Shown here: piece by piece, positions 43,763-55,601 of the stretch | Layout: every line of letters begins with the position of its first letter | Position numbering within the stretch: position 1 is the first letter of the stretch | Assembly (NCBI RefSeq): GCF_002575655.3 | Contig: NC_053039.3 | Coordinates: 244,630,622 to 244,694,621, forward strand | Direction of reading: 5' to 3' | From: Aegilops tauschii subsp. strangulata | Taxonomy: Eukaryota > Streptophyta > Magnoliopsida > Poales > Poaceae | Length of the DNA: 64,000 nt | Translations under genes and position numbers: made by a program | The notes under the pieces: model-generated | Database searches by the model: none | Told to the model about the DNA's origin: nothing | Seen by the model: the letters and a program-made list of their open reading frames with translations, nothing else

Positions 43763-44290
43763 TATTTTTGAATTCGTGTCATACATGCATGGTTTGGAAA
43801 AATAGATGCACTATACTTACTGGTTTGTTGTTGTATTCGTGTGTGTGTGTGGTCATATGCTTGATACATACAAAGTTTTCTCACCACCATACCGTTCATC
43901 TTTTAAATTTGAATTTGCAATGAAAAACTTACTAGGGATACCATGAAATGTGAAATCCACGTTGAGATCACTATATCACAAACTCACTCTAATTCAAGAA
44001 CTCGTCATAAATCAATTACCACGTTGAGACTACTATTTGCAAGGAAAATGCGGGCATTGTAATACATACAGATTCGTTCGGCAATTTAAAAGATTCCTTT
44101 CGTATTATCGAATGGTAGCACCCAACGGCGCAGCAGCCAGACCCTGGCTCGTGTTGATCCTAAAAAAACCCCGGGCTCGTGTCCTTCTGGTGGTGTGCGT
44201 GGTACGCACATTAGCCAACCCCAACCAGTCGAGCCTCCGTGTTTCGAGTCGAAATATCTGGCGGCTAGAATTCCAGCCCTAGGAAATTCC
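43763..44290. repeat. Unclassified duplicated block, copy I, right part
   Basis: Colinear with 48,310-48,850: ATTCGTGTCATAC, CAAAGTTTTCTCACCACCAT, ATTTGCAAGGAAAA and AATACATACAGATTCGTT all recur in order. Similarity stops near AATTCCAGCCCT (44,270-44,281; 48,819-48,830). Confidence 0.6.
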
Positions 44291-45180
44291 CCTCATGTCC
44301 CCTGACCATAATGACTATCGATGAACAATGGAGGGATGCTTTAGTAAGTAGACAACGTTACCTACCGTGCCAAGCACGGTTCAATTCCCTCGGTCGCCGC
44401 TACCCAAGGTCACCCGTCAACTCCATTGCCTAGTACTAATAGGAGTACTACACAAGGATGAGCACAAAATTGAGCCCCGATTGTTCGTGCCTAGTACTTG
44501 AGTTAATATATCAGGCAATGCACTGGTACGGGGGGGATTATCCTTTTACTCTACATATATAACTTGTCTGAAGTCTAACTGAGCAAAATGTTTGACCAAA
44601 TCCTTTCTTAAGAAATATTAACATCTACAATAGTAAAGATGTATCACTTGAAAATTTATTGCATGATGCAGGTTATGATATTGTTTCGAATCCTGGATTT
44701 AAAATTTCAGAAAATCCGAAAGTGACCGGAAATTCATGAAACTGAGCATGGTTTGGTGATATGGCACAAATATTCCTACGTAATTTTTTTCTTCAATTTG
44801 AGACAAGTTGCTTATGAGAAGTTGCACAAATGAAGAGCCAAGGTATTTTGGGACAAAGACCTATCACGTTAAGGCGAACAGTTTCACTATTCAAACCGTG
44901 GGCATTTACGTGCCACCATGAGTCCCGCTTCTCATCGGCAGGTGCCGTCTGAGCAAGCGCATGAGTTGACGGGAGGCGTGCGAGCAGACCGCTGCATAGG
45001 CTCACCGGCAGGCAAGCCCTTTGACCAGGCTCCGCCGCCCACCTTCGTCCCAATTGCCCCACTTTTATTGGTGCCGGCGCCGCAGTTTAAAATCACCACC
45101 GCACTACCCGGTATCGCTACAATCTTCTCTCTTCCTCTTCGATTCTCCTGTCGTCTACCTCCAACCAGCCTGAACTAACC
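44291..45180. other. Spacer without supported genes
   Basis: AT-rich to mixed sequence with short ORFs only. The last 150 bases before 45,180 are C/T-rich, like a cereal leader for the ORF that follows. Confidence 0.4.
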
Positions 45181-45212
45181 GTACGCCATGCCGCATCACG
45201 ATGGTCTGCCCT

Positions 45213-45797
45213 TAAGTCTTCCAGTTTCCTGAGGAAGACATCCAGCCGGAGCCTCAAGAACATAAGGCGCTTTGGGACGAGCTTGAACTGGCCTCGCAGG
45301 AAGACGCCACGCCAGTCCCCGCTCCCGTCGCCCCGACTGCGCCAGCGCCCATCCTCGTGGCATTGATGGGCTGGGAGCCGCACATTGTCGCCGAGCTTGA
45401 TGCCACGGGGTTCCACGAGGACCCCGCCGACTTTCACGCGCCCGTGCACCTGCCAGCGCATGCGCCTGCACATGCATTGACGCGCGCTCCCGTGCCAGTG
45501 CCCATGCACACGAATGTCTCCGCCGCGCCGTTGCCAGCGCCTGTCCCCGCACGGGTGCCAGTGCCCCCCTCAGCAGCATGGATGGCCACCGTCGAATGCT
45601 CCCTTGCACCAACGCCAGTCGCCTCCGCCCGTCAGTTGACTCGCTCCTGGAGACCGAAGTCCAGAACATTCTGGCCTTCCTTAAAGCACAAGACGCCATC
45701 GTCGCCGTCGCCAGCGGTCAGTGGCTCGACGATACACAGAGCACGGCAGAGGATCCGCTTCCCACCGCAAGATGCCCCCGCCGCCACCGTGTAATCT
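45213..45797 (+). pseudogene. Gene-like ORF with Ala/Pro/Val repeats, probably frameshifted
   Basis: One frame reads FQFPEEDIQPEPQEHKALWD and ELELASQEDA, then a long Pro/Ala/Val-rich part to about 45,600. From 45,578 another frame reads SVDSLLETEVQNILAFLKAQ and IVAVASGQWLDDTQSTAEDP and stops near 45,797. The two look like one protein with a frame change between about 45,580 and 45,650. A possible start ATG at 45,188 is out of frame. I do not recognise the family, and both ends resemble real protein more than chance coding. Confidence 0.4.
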
Positions 45798-45870
45798 AAA
45801 TTTGCCATAAAAACGTTCGGATTGTCATGCTTAAAATCCGAACGTTTATCATTTCTGTTTATTTTAGATT
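45793..45870. other. Perfect 13-bp hairpin nested in an outer inverted repeat
   Basis: AAACGTTCGGATT (45,811-45,823) and AATCCGAACGTTT (45,835-45,847) form a perfect stem with an 11-base loop. Outside it AATCTAAA (45,793-45,800) pairs with TTTAGATT (45,863-45,870). It lies at the stop of the preceding gene-like ORF. It could be a tiny foldback element or a 3' end structure. Confidence 0.7.
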
Positions 45871-46504
45871 GATCATCGTATGAATGTAAAGTCCGAGTCG
45901 GACTGAATGAAATCTATGGTTTGATCGATTGAATGTTCTGCTAGAGCTATATCAAATTAAATATAAAACATCATCAAGCCACATCTATTCCTTCTCATCG
46001 CAAACATTTCATATTAAATACCACGTCAATTCCAAATATTTTCTTAGGGAAGTCAATTCCAAATACTTGTAGGGCGCGACTAGTCCCCTTGTTCAAGCAC
46101 TAGGCGATACATCTGTTTATCAACGCATTTAATTATTACGGAGTAGTAGATAAATAGTACTAGATAACTTGTCCGTCACGGTCACTTTTCTTCCTAAACT
46201 TGTTACATGTATAATCTATATCTATACCCTCTATACCAAAGGGGCAGATCCAATTAATCTCGGCCATCAAATCATGTCAATCTAACGACCTAGACTGCTT
46301 CAATGTCGAGCGCTCAACACGTTTAGCGTGCAGTTAATTTCATGCCAAAAATAGTGCTAATCACATAATAACACGCAAATAATATCCTACTTAATATCCG
46401 CATGCACTTAATGTACTTCAAAATTAACGTGCATTGCACGTACACATTGACTAGTACTACTAGTACGTGAAACTGGTACCGTAACTTGTGAAAGCGTCCA
46501 GATA
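45871..46504. other. Spacer without supported genes
   Basis: AT-rich sequence with no coding or repeat structure that I can assign. Confidence 0.4.
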
Positions 46505-48850
46505 TGGTCAACGGCAACATCGCCCGCGAGTTCTTTGTGTTTGCCCGTGTGTCTAAACGTAGAAGGGGAGGAGAGAGAGAGCAGACGTGGAACCCACTAG
46601 TAAGTGAAGGCAATAGTACGTGCTAACAAGCCGGTCCCACTAATGTACTAAAAATAGTATTAAAACATGTTATCCATTAAATAGGCTATGGTCATATAAA
46701 AACATTATATCAACAAAGGGGGGTACAACAAACGTTGTTGTACTATGTTGCCTATTGACGTGCGGCTTGAAGGCCCTGGTCGCATGTTCGATCCTCGTCC
46801 TTTTTAAATTTTAATTTTTATATGAGTCCAAATTTGTTTCATGACAGGTGGGCCCCTCGGTGTGTAGTTTGTAGCACTTTAATTTGTGGGTCGAATTTTT
46901 TTCCATTACAGGTGGACTATCGGTGTGTAGTTTTGTAGCTTATTTGTAATAATTAAAGAGAACGACAGAGTTTTTTTTGCAAAAATACCATGGTGCGACG
47001 TTGAAGGTGAGAAAGGACGTGCGAGAGAGCGATGACCGAGCCAGAGGGAAATCAATTAGGGGAGGTGCTGGGGTTGCAACGGTGTTTGGAGTAGTTGTGG
47101 GCCGAATGCTACGAAAATATAATCTAAACCCACCGGAATAAATGCCTTCAAAAATTAATCCAAGGTTGGAGTCCCCCTCGCAATGTAAATAGCTCCGGCT
47201 CTATGAGGGATGGAGAGGTAGCTTCAATGTGTAGAAGATACGGCGTGAGAAAGCGAGGTCAATCGAGACACGGATAGATAGAGAGACAAAGTGAGTGTGG
47301 TCCGGCATTCGTTGAAAAGATATATATGCTCTGGAGAGATATTGTCTGGTTGAGCTTTTGGGAAGGGCGAGGGCTGTAAGAATAGAGCTTGAGAGATGAT
47401 CCAGTCACAGACATGTAGATATATTTTGTGCGTGGGAGGAGGCAAGGTCAATCGACTACATATATAAAGGGAGAGAAATTGAGCGAGTGTGGGTCGTCGT
47501 GCGATCGAAAGAGTGAGACGGGTTGGAGAGAGTGACCTAGATAGACAATGTGCGTGAGAGAGTATATAATATGAAAACGTCGAACTGGCTCAAATATGGA
47601 GATATATCGTTTGTGTCCGAGAAAGAGCGACGTCAATCGAGACATACAGAGAGAGAGAGAGATTGAGCGAGCGTGGCCCGCCATGAGGTCAAAAGAGTGG
47701 GGGCGGCTTGGATGGACTGACCTAGATAGACAATCTGCGTGAGAGAGTATAGAGTGTGTCGATCAAGGCCCGAACAAGGAGATATATCATTTGTGTGTGA
47801 AAGAAAGCGAGGTTAATCGAGACTTAGATAAAGAGAGCGAGATTGAGCGTGTGTGGCTCGCCGTGCGGAAGAAAGAGTGAGACAGTCTCGAGACAGTGAC
47901 CAAGATAGACAACGTGCGTGCATGCACACGAGAGGGGGGGTCTAGATAGACAATGCATGTATGTAGCGAGAGAGGGAGGGAGAGAGATAGAGAGCTCGGC
48001 ATGGAGTGCAATGGCGGGTGTGTGAGGTAGATACATTTGGTAACAGAGTGGAAAAAGGGGGTTGTGTAGTTGAGAGAGTTAGAGATCGAAAACATGGAGA
48101 GAAAGAATGAACGTGTGTCGGAAACTGATAGCTTCCTAAGGTGGTTAGTAGAGGAAGATTGATTGATACATGAAGTATGTAGCGTGTGTGCCGAGGGGGG
48201 GGGGCTAAAAACAAAATTTCAATGTAGATAGTACGAGCCTTAATATCGACATTTCAATTTAGTGTACATTGTCAGATTTGAATTGAGGAGCATGCATATG
48301 GCTTCCGTAATTATTTCGAATTCGTGCCATACTAGGTTTGGAAAAGTTGACATTGACTCGATTGTTGTGCTATTTTGTAGGTCATATGTTTGAATCAATC
48401 CAAAGTTTTCTCACTACCATGGTTTTCATCATATACATATGAATTTGTATTAAAAATGTAGCATGGGTACCGTGAAATGCGAAAGCCACGTTAGAATTGG
48501 AGATCGCTATGTGTTTCATACTCTAATTAAAATAACTCATCATTAATTAATTTATAGTATCTCATTTCTAATGACTAATTATTTGCAAGGAAAACACGGG
48601 CATGGTAATACATACAGATTCGTTTGCAAATGAAAGAAGATTCATTTGCATTCTCAAATGTAGGCGCACCAGGCAGACCAGGGTCGTGCCGTGGTGGTCG
48701 CGTGTGGCGTACGGACGCTAGCACCTAGCCACTCGCCCCCTCCCTCCCCCCCCGCCCCCCCAAAACGATGACAAAATAAGTTCGCGCTTCCATGTTTTGG
48801 ATTGAAATATCTGCCGGCCTCAATTCCAGCCCTGCAAAATCTCCCTTCTT
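46505..48850. repeat. Unclassified duplicated block, copy II
   Basis: Colinear and diverged relative to 31,120-32,727 plus 43,763-44,290, but uninterrupted by the retrotransposon. Shared words include GGAGAGAGAGAGCAGACGTG-like text near 46,566, TATAATCTAAAC near 47,118 and AATACATACAGATTCGTT near 48,610. It contains its own tandem array. No coding is evident. Confidence 0.6.
47236..47950. repeat. Tandem array, about four units of 180-189 bp
   Basis: The marker AGGTCAATCGA or a variant recurs at about 47,255, 47,444, 47,629 and 47,809. Units share GAGATATATC(G/A)TTTGTGTG, GAGATTGAGCGAG and CTAGATAGACAA words. The unit is unrelated to the array at 31,560-32,480, which occupies the same relative place in copy I. 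Confidence 0.75.
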
Positions 48851-48949
48851 CACCGTCCCCTTCTGCGCCCAGAGTGCTCAAATCCCTAATTCGCCGCCAA
48901 CCCAAGCAAAGTTCGAATCGCCCCTCGTCTCGTCTCTTTCCCCACCTCT

Positions 48950-49742
48950 GTGCCGGACGATGATGAAGACGACGGTCAGCTTCACCACCGCACCGGAGCT
49001 ACCTCATCTACGCCCTCGTCCACCGCACCGGGTGGTCCACCGACAACGTCGGCCGCCGCAACCGACGTGCCTCACAGACACCGACTTCCACCGCATCAGG
49101 TGCGCTTCACCGACGCCATCTCCCACCTCACCGGGGCTACTTCACCGAGCACATCATCACACCTCTGCCCCCGAGGCCGTTGGGGCTTCACCAACGGTCT
49201 CGTCCACCGCATCGTAGCGCTCCGCTGCCACTCAAGATCTGCATCCGTGCGCGGCCAGCCAACGCCAGCGCATCACCCTCAACGGCTCTGAAGTGACCCG
49301 CACTCCAGCTAGGCGAGCATGCCCAAACGCCGGCCCGAACTAGGTATCCACATATCACTCCCTTGTGGACTGTTCCGACGATGTTTGGATATCCTTTCAC
49401 TGCTCTCTTAGCTTACACGCCTATGCAACTCTGCCTTTAACTCTTATTTCTTCTGGAGATATCATCTGAAACAAGCAAAACCATTTTTAGCGAAGCATGA
49501 CAGTGCTACGGGATCTGGTACACATCCTGCACACCAGTATAACCTTGTAAGTACCTGTCCTCCGGTACAACAGCAAGGTCGATTCCTCTTATTTGATCAA
49601 TCATTTGCCGTATCAAAAATGCAGAGGGGGATGCAAGGATCACAAGGCCTGCACATCCAAGCAAGTGGTATCTGGACTTGTACATGGAACATCCCAAGCG
49701 CAAGCAGAGCTGCAGTGAGCCTATACAATGAGCTAGCGTAAG
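48950..49742 (+). CDS. Possible spliced gene fragment, unknown product
   Basis: A leader-like stretch containing AAATCCCTAATTCGCCGCC precedes a Ser/Thr/Pro-rich frame (48,950-49,291; DDDEDDGQLHHRTGATSSTP). Further on, 49,512-49,742 is open with protein-like text (QQQGRFLLFDQSFAVSKMQR) and ends at a GC|GTAAGT donor. No acceptor pair links the two convincingly. It may be a decayed gene. Confidence 0.3.
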
Positions 49743-49793
49743 TCCCTGCATTTCATTTAATTCGTACTGGCCTGCATGTATGATTTGTGTGCA

Positions 49794-50827
49794 GTGGCGG
49801 ATCCACGAATTCAAGTTACCAGGGGCAAAAATTTAACTTAAAAAATATGAAGGCACTTGCACTCCGGAAATCAACATAACTTGAGAAATGTGAAGCTACA
49901 TGCACTTTGAAAACCAGCTAATGATCCAAAGTAGTTCTAGATTATAAAACACTAAATGATGTAAGCACCAAAAACAAAAAAATGCAACATGGTGTAAATG
50001 GACTACTAACATGGTCTGTACCTACTTGAATTATTCGTTCTCTGGCTGTAAATATCGAAGTGTAATTGCACCTATAACGAGTGCGCAAACTGCATATCAA
50101 TATATCTATCATGCACAAGTATGACAATTGCTTCAAACAACATATTAGAAAAGTATTTATGCTACGTTGTCATGATACGGGGACTTTCTGGTAGATGCCT
50201 CGATGTTTCCTCAAGCCAGGAAAATGTACTATAATTTGCTCGTCATCAATGCATGCAAAGCTCTATGTCTCTCTCAACATAGCAGATCATCATTAGACAC
50301 TAAATCCTTCAATGGGATCTTGCAAAATGCTTGCATTAGATCCCTCATTAGACACTATATGTTCATCACCAGGAGCATGTAAAATGTTTACATCAAATCC
50401 TTCATTAGTAGTCTGTTCATTAGACACTTCAGACTCAAGAACAACATGAGCTTGTATGTTTGCACCGGAAACTTGATTAGATACATCAGGTTCAGTCAGT
50501 TCGGTATTGATTGGGGGAGTTATAAAATAAGCAGAAATTAGTTTCATTTTCTCATGGATTCCCTACATACAAGCAGTTTTACAACACCGTCAGGTTTAAC
50601 TATTGGCCAGAAATTGACAGTTGACTTAGATATAATCAGGGATGTGATATACCTGCTCGTTGCACATGCTGCTCTTGCAAGCTACGACTGTCCGTTTGCG
50701 CAAGCTCGATGCCATGCCCGTGCTGCCGCCGCTACCTCCCACGCAGGCTACACCCAGGGTTGGATCTTCATCTTCTTGTCCTTCCATTCGCTTGAAGGCC
50801 GGCGACCGGCGTCCAATGAGGGTGCGA
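49794..50827 (-). mobile_element. Probable hAT-type element fragment
   Basis: CAGTGGCGGATCCACGAATT at 49,794 resembles a frequent grass hAT-like terminus. On the minus strand, an exon with donor GAGCAG|GTATAT (50,827-50,657) precedes an ORF 50,547-50,293 starting MKLISAYFITPPINTE, which resembles the N-terminus of zinc-finger hAT transposases. No catalytic domain is present. The chromovirus begins at 50,828 inside it. Confidence 0.4.
50823..50827. repeat. TGCGA beside the chromovirus LTR, probable left target duplication
   Basis: These five bases precede TGTGACAGCC. The right partner is outside the window because a CACTA element interrupts the 3' LTR. Confidence 0.5.
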
Positions 50828-53800
50828 TGTGACAGCCTGGATTTTGCCTTCTCTCTTATTACCGGACTTGCCTTCTCTCTCTTTCCGGACTGGTTTTCAT
50901 CGTGGTTTTTGCCCTGATTTGATTTGGAGTTTTGAATCAATTCAAATGGACTTGTCACTTGGCATATCCTTGGCTTTCACCCAAGTGACCTCTCTACCTT
51001 ATTCCTCCCACAAAGTCCCAAAATAATAAAATGAATATTTTTCCTAAAAAGAAAATATTCATTTTTCTGTCTTAAGTTCATTTCAGAACTTTGTGCTCCA
51101 AAGCAACCTCAATTTTTCTTGCTCAGAAAAATCTGAGATAATTCCTAAATATTCTTAGGACCATGGCAATCTTCCCATGCAAAAATATTGCATCACTTTT
51201 TGTAATATTTTTGCTGTAGAAAATCTTTTCACTTCTAGACCAGAAATGCACTTTGTACAGCAAGTGCATTTTCCCCAAGCTTTTAGCCTTGATCTTTCTT
51301 GAGCTTAAACACCCTCCTAACAAACCCTAAACCCTAGGAGATCAGCCCTAATGGCCTTCTAGAAGGTGGCCAAACTTGGCGACCAAGTTTCTGTACAGAA
51401 ACTTGTCAGCTAAGTGGAGTCACTTCTGGTCGACCTGGGCATGAGCCATCACCTCTCCTAGACGTAGCACTGCACGGTCGAGAGCGTAGACAAGGTTTGG
51501 CCGCTCCTGGCCGTCGTTTTGACCATGCCAGCCTGGTGACCACGAGTGGACACGGTGCTTGGCATGCGTCTCGACGCGCTCTGGCTGGCGCCTTGCGCTC
51601 TGTTTTGCGCGTGTGCATGCCAGCGCTCGCCTCCGACTGCCACAACGCGCCACCACCCCTGACCCATCACACTTGACCCCTCCGTGGCGCTCGCCGACGC
51701 CGGAGCCGCCGCAGCAAGTCCGGTCAAGTCGTGGCCAAAATAGCACAGTGCACGTGTGTGCTTGTCCCCATCTCCAACCGCCTCCTGTGCTCGTCCGCGA
51801 GCGTGGGCACGCGCCGACGTTGACGCTGCACCCTGTCCCCTCGCGTTGGAGCCTCTCATCGACGTTCGCCGCGTGTCTAGAGCGCTCCGGCGGCGACACG
51901 TCCCCCCCTCTGCTCCGGCTATATAAAGCCACCCCGCCTCCCTCGCTAGCCACGCACCACTCCACACCACCTCCACGAGCACGTAGACGAGCTGTAGCCC
52001 GGTCGGGCAGGCCTCTGGCTGTCGCCCCGACCAGAGGACTCCGACGATCCCCGTAGTCCAGCCGCCGCGCTCCGGTGCCTCTCGAGCTCAAGCAGCTGCT
52101 TGGGCGGGGCATTGGGGGTCTGCTGGTGCTGCCTGGACCCCGTGCATTGGGGGTCTGCTGGTGCTGCCTCTCGCCGCCGTCTTCTTCCTCTCCGACGAAC
52201 CCCGTCCGCCACCGAAGCTTGCGAGCTCAACCTCGACCAGCTCCGGCCACCTCTCGCCAAGCCACGGGTACGGGTAGGTGCGCCACGACCCCAGCTTCAA
52301 TCCTATCCCTCTCGTTTAGCCCCAAACCCCCTCGTCGCTGGCGTGCGCTCCGGCGAAGCCCCGCCTCCCTCTGATCTCCCCCTCCTGACGCGCGGGACCC
52401 ACCTGTCGGTCTCACCACTCGCGCTCGAAGCGGTACGAGTGGAGGCGTACTTCTGTTTTACGCCTTCGACGTCACCCCCCAGGAATTTCCGATTTAATTC
52501 GAATTTATTCAGAAATTTGACCAAACTTTGACCAGCCCTAATTTCTAAACCACAAGTCCAAATGAATTGATTCTTTTTGCATTGTCTTTGTTACAGAAAG
52601 CTCTAGTAGCACACCAAAAGGTGGATTTTTCCTTGCTGTCTAGAATTTCTGGTGATTTTTAGAATGTGTTTTGACATTTATTTTTGTGGTTTTAAAATAT
52701 TTTCAGAAGGAGGATCTTGCCTTGAAGCTAACCAGGAGTGTGACCCTCCTCTACACTAAGGCAAGCCACAACATCATTTGGATGGTGTTATTTCAATATC
52801 TATGATTTTCTACTTGAATATGAGCCTTTATTTGCATTTAAAATTTGATAAATCAATATGGTTAATTGCTAGTTGTCTTATAATGCTTGATATGCTTGTT
52901 TTAGATTCTGGTTGAGTGCATAGAATTGTTTGGCTAAATAGAGTAAGATTTTGCACTAGGTATTTTATTATGGAAAGTTGTGGTAGCTATTTTTGCTAGT
53001 AATAATTTTCAACGAAGTAATGAACTAATAAAAATGTTGTTGGTAGTTAAAAATAAGTTACAACCAGAGAAGTTTCTGATCTTAGTAGTGCAACATAGTC
53101 ATGTTGTTTGTTTGGATCCATGCTTAAGAGTTGCTTGCTCTGTGTGACGATTAGTTGCATGACTCCCGGTATATTGCTATGCTAGTAATAAAAAGTTTTT
53201 CTGAAAATTAATACTTGATTAAGTTCAACCTGAATGTGATGTTGATCACATCATGGTGCCACTGAATCGGGTTTGTAATTCAGTGCGACCACATTTACCT
53301 AATGGGAAGGTCTTGATTCGGTCCTTTGTCGTGGCTCTCACTGGTGCCTCCCACGAGGGAAGGTTATGGGCATGCATACCTTGGCCCGGTAGGCAGACAT
53401 AACCTTGTGTGCTCGTTTTTATTTTTATGGTACCTCATCCCCGGTTGGGACCGTTTTGCCACGACGGTGGCCGTTGGTGTCTTTGGTAGACACGGGCCAC
53501 CCAAGAGCTAGCCCTGTGAGGGAGATGGTCGGAGTGGCCGGGGAGAGTGCATGACAAAGGGAGGGTTTCGTCAGAATATTTTGGTCCACCGGAATGGGAG
53601 TGCGAGGCCAGGTATTCCGTGGTGTGGGTAAAGTGCGCTACCTCTGCAGAGTGTATTTAATCTATCGATAGCCGCGCCCTCGGTTATGGGCAAGACTCGG
53701 GAGTAAGTCACACCATGGATCAACTTCTTTTACAATTAATCTTGCAAACTAGTAATTGTTGTGATGCATGGTTTCATGGTGAATCATGAACACGCGGGTT

Positions 53801-54384
53801 GTTCATGAGTAATTGGTTTCAGGTGTGACCCCGGTGAGGTCACCGTTTGGTTACGAGGTAACCGTCTGGTAAGCGAGTCCATGTGACTCGGCACGCTGTT
53901 TGGTTGCTTTGCATAGCTTTGCATTGGTAGTAATTTCTTGCATTAATTTAACTTGATTAATTATCATGATATTATATGTCATCGTGCTTATGTTTGTTGT
54001 GAGCTTGCAAGTACATTCAATGTACTGACCTGGCATGTCATGCCAGCTTTCAGGCAAGTCGATTCGCATCGGAGCGCACCTCGTGTCTAGGCCGTGTCCA
54101 CGTCGGTGTCCCTGTGCCATGGAGTTCCGCTACGTCGTTCTTCCGCTGCCGCGTAGTTTAGTGTGATCGAGGCCCCAGCCATGTTCATTAAATAATGTAC
54201 ATATTGTCTAGCAGTACCGTGTGTGCCGCTTAGCCTCGAATCTCGATGTAATATCAGACCCTTGTACCACGCTAGTATCAATAAAGCGACTAATATCTGT
54301 ACCATGTTGTTGTGTATTGCCAGAAGACTCGATCTCTGGCTGGCAATGCAGGGTAAACCGGTTGCTCTGAGCCGGGGTGCCACA
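50828..54384 (+). mobile_element. 5' LTR of the chromovirus (3557 bp)
   Basis: It begins TGTGACAGCCTGG and ends GGGTGCCACA (TGTG...CACA). A TATA box TATATAAA is at 51,920-51,927. A duplicated GCATTGGGGGTCTGCTGGTG segment lies at 52,110-52,165. ORFs in its CG-rich promoter part (51,420-52,530) occur on both strands and look spurious. Confidence 0.88.
51920..51927 (+). promoter_or_regulatory. TATA box of the chromovirus 5' LTR (3' LTR copy 61,184-61,191)
   Basis: TATATAAA lies in CGGCTATATAAAGCCACC in both LTRs, followed by a C-rich leader. This is a typical RNA polymerase II retrotransposon promoter. Confidence 0.7.
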
Positions 54385-54389
54385 ACGCT

Positions 54390-54402
54390 TGGTATCAGAG
54401 CC
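54390..54402 (+). other. Primer-binding site of the chromovirus
   Basis: TGGTATCAGAGCC is complementary to the 3' end of initiator tRNA-Met and lies five bases after the LTR end. Confidence 0.9.
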
Positions 54403-54550
54403 ACGCTGATTGTAGGACACGCTAGACCGGTAGTGCGTTAGTAAAACGGTAGATAGTTTCATTTGAGTGCCGGTAGACATAGGAATTGGTTATTGCATTG
54501 CATGCATGACTTATTGTTGTTATTACTAACCGTATGGTTTGTGAGTGTAG

Positions 54551-55342
54551 ATGGCACCAGTACCGATCTGGTACCACCCTGAGCCAGCTCCATGCATATC
54601 GCCGCACCTGCTTCAGAACGTGTGGCGACGATGCTATCCAGAGGGTGCTGATCCAGAGTATCGGGTGTAACGCGAGCATCTGGCCGGTGCAGTGTTTGAG
54701 TATTATGCTGAGGTCACTCTACACCACAGTTCCCCATCCGGCGCTTACACTCGTTCGTCTAAGGGTGGTCTTGCTTCTACGCCATCTCAGGCGGTTCAGT
54801 TTGCTGCTATCGAGGCTCTTGTAGACTTGCGCTACAATGAGGTTTGCATGCACACCCACCCCGGACTTTTCTTCTACCCATCTCTGCACAAGAATGGGCG
54901 TATCCGCTTTCCTTTGATTAATCCGGCGTGCGATCGTCCCACTACCCACCTTGCACGCTACATCATTGCTAGCTATCTCCTTAACTACGAGTTAGCTCGG
55001 GAGCTCTCACGCGCTCGCGCCGTTCTCGCTACTGCTCGTGCAAGGAACCCTCTTCCCGCTGTCATTTACACTTCTGCTCCTCCCACTTCCGTTCCTACGA
55101 TGACCTCGCAGGGTACCGTTAACCCTTTGACGGTGAACCCTCGCAGCGCTCCTGCTGCATGGTCTTCTCCTGTCGCTACCCCTGCCGCTCCTATGCTTAG
55201 ATCTCATGCCCCGCCTGCCCCTGAGGGAGAGCCCTCAAGGCAGCGCCAGCGCACCTCTCTTCCCCCGGAGGTCTCTACTATCAGTCCAGGATCTGGGTCC
55301 GGCACAGGAGACGAGCCTGCAGCAGCACCATCCGAGCAGTAG
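54551..55342 (+). pseudogene. Extra ORF between primer-binding site and gag
   Basis: ATG at 54,551 (MAPVPIWYHPEPAPCISPHL) opens a frame broken by TAA at 54,668-54,670 and then open to 55,342. The middle (FEYYAEVTLHHSSPSGAY, then AVQFAAIEALVDLRYNEV) is followed by LFFYPSLHKNGRIRFPL, a helical ELARELSRARAVLATARA stretch and a Pro/Ser-rich tail. It is not gag. The pattern of a short beta region then an AVQxAAxEAL helix faintly recalls a double-stranded-RNA-binding fold; that is inference only. Confidence 0.6.
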
Positions 55343-55601
55343 ATCGTTAGAGTATCGCGGTAGTTATGAGCATGATGTATGGTTGTAATCGCACTTGGCA
55401 TGATGCGCAGTTTCATGTATGAGGGTAGTAAACCCGTCGCGATGTTTATTTTCATGTTGGGACTATGTATAATTATGTTGGACTCTTTTCTTTCGACTTG
55501 GTTTTATTCGCTGCTTTCTTCCGGGATTTGTCATTGGTTTTTCCCCCATTTCGGAATTTTCTCATCATGGTTGCTATATATTGGGAAAACGAAAAAATAG
55601 G

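Noticed and set aside
44380..44400. tRNA B-box-like CGGTTCAATTCC
   Set aside because: The flanking bases do not form T, anticodon or acceptor stems, and no A box lies at the right distance.
46740..46800. SINE-like promoter (TTCGATCC box in both copies of the duplicated block)
   Set aside because: No convincing A box, poly-A tail or target duplication; the homologous site at 31,370 has lost the box.
51420..52530. ORFs of 100-230 codons on both strands
   Set aside because: They are in the promoter part of the chromovirus LTR and recur in the 3' LTR; no protein features.
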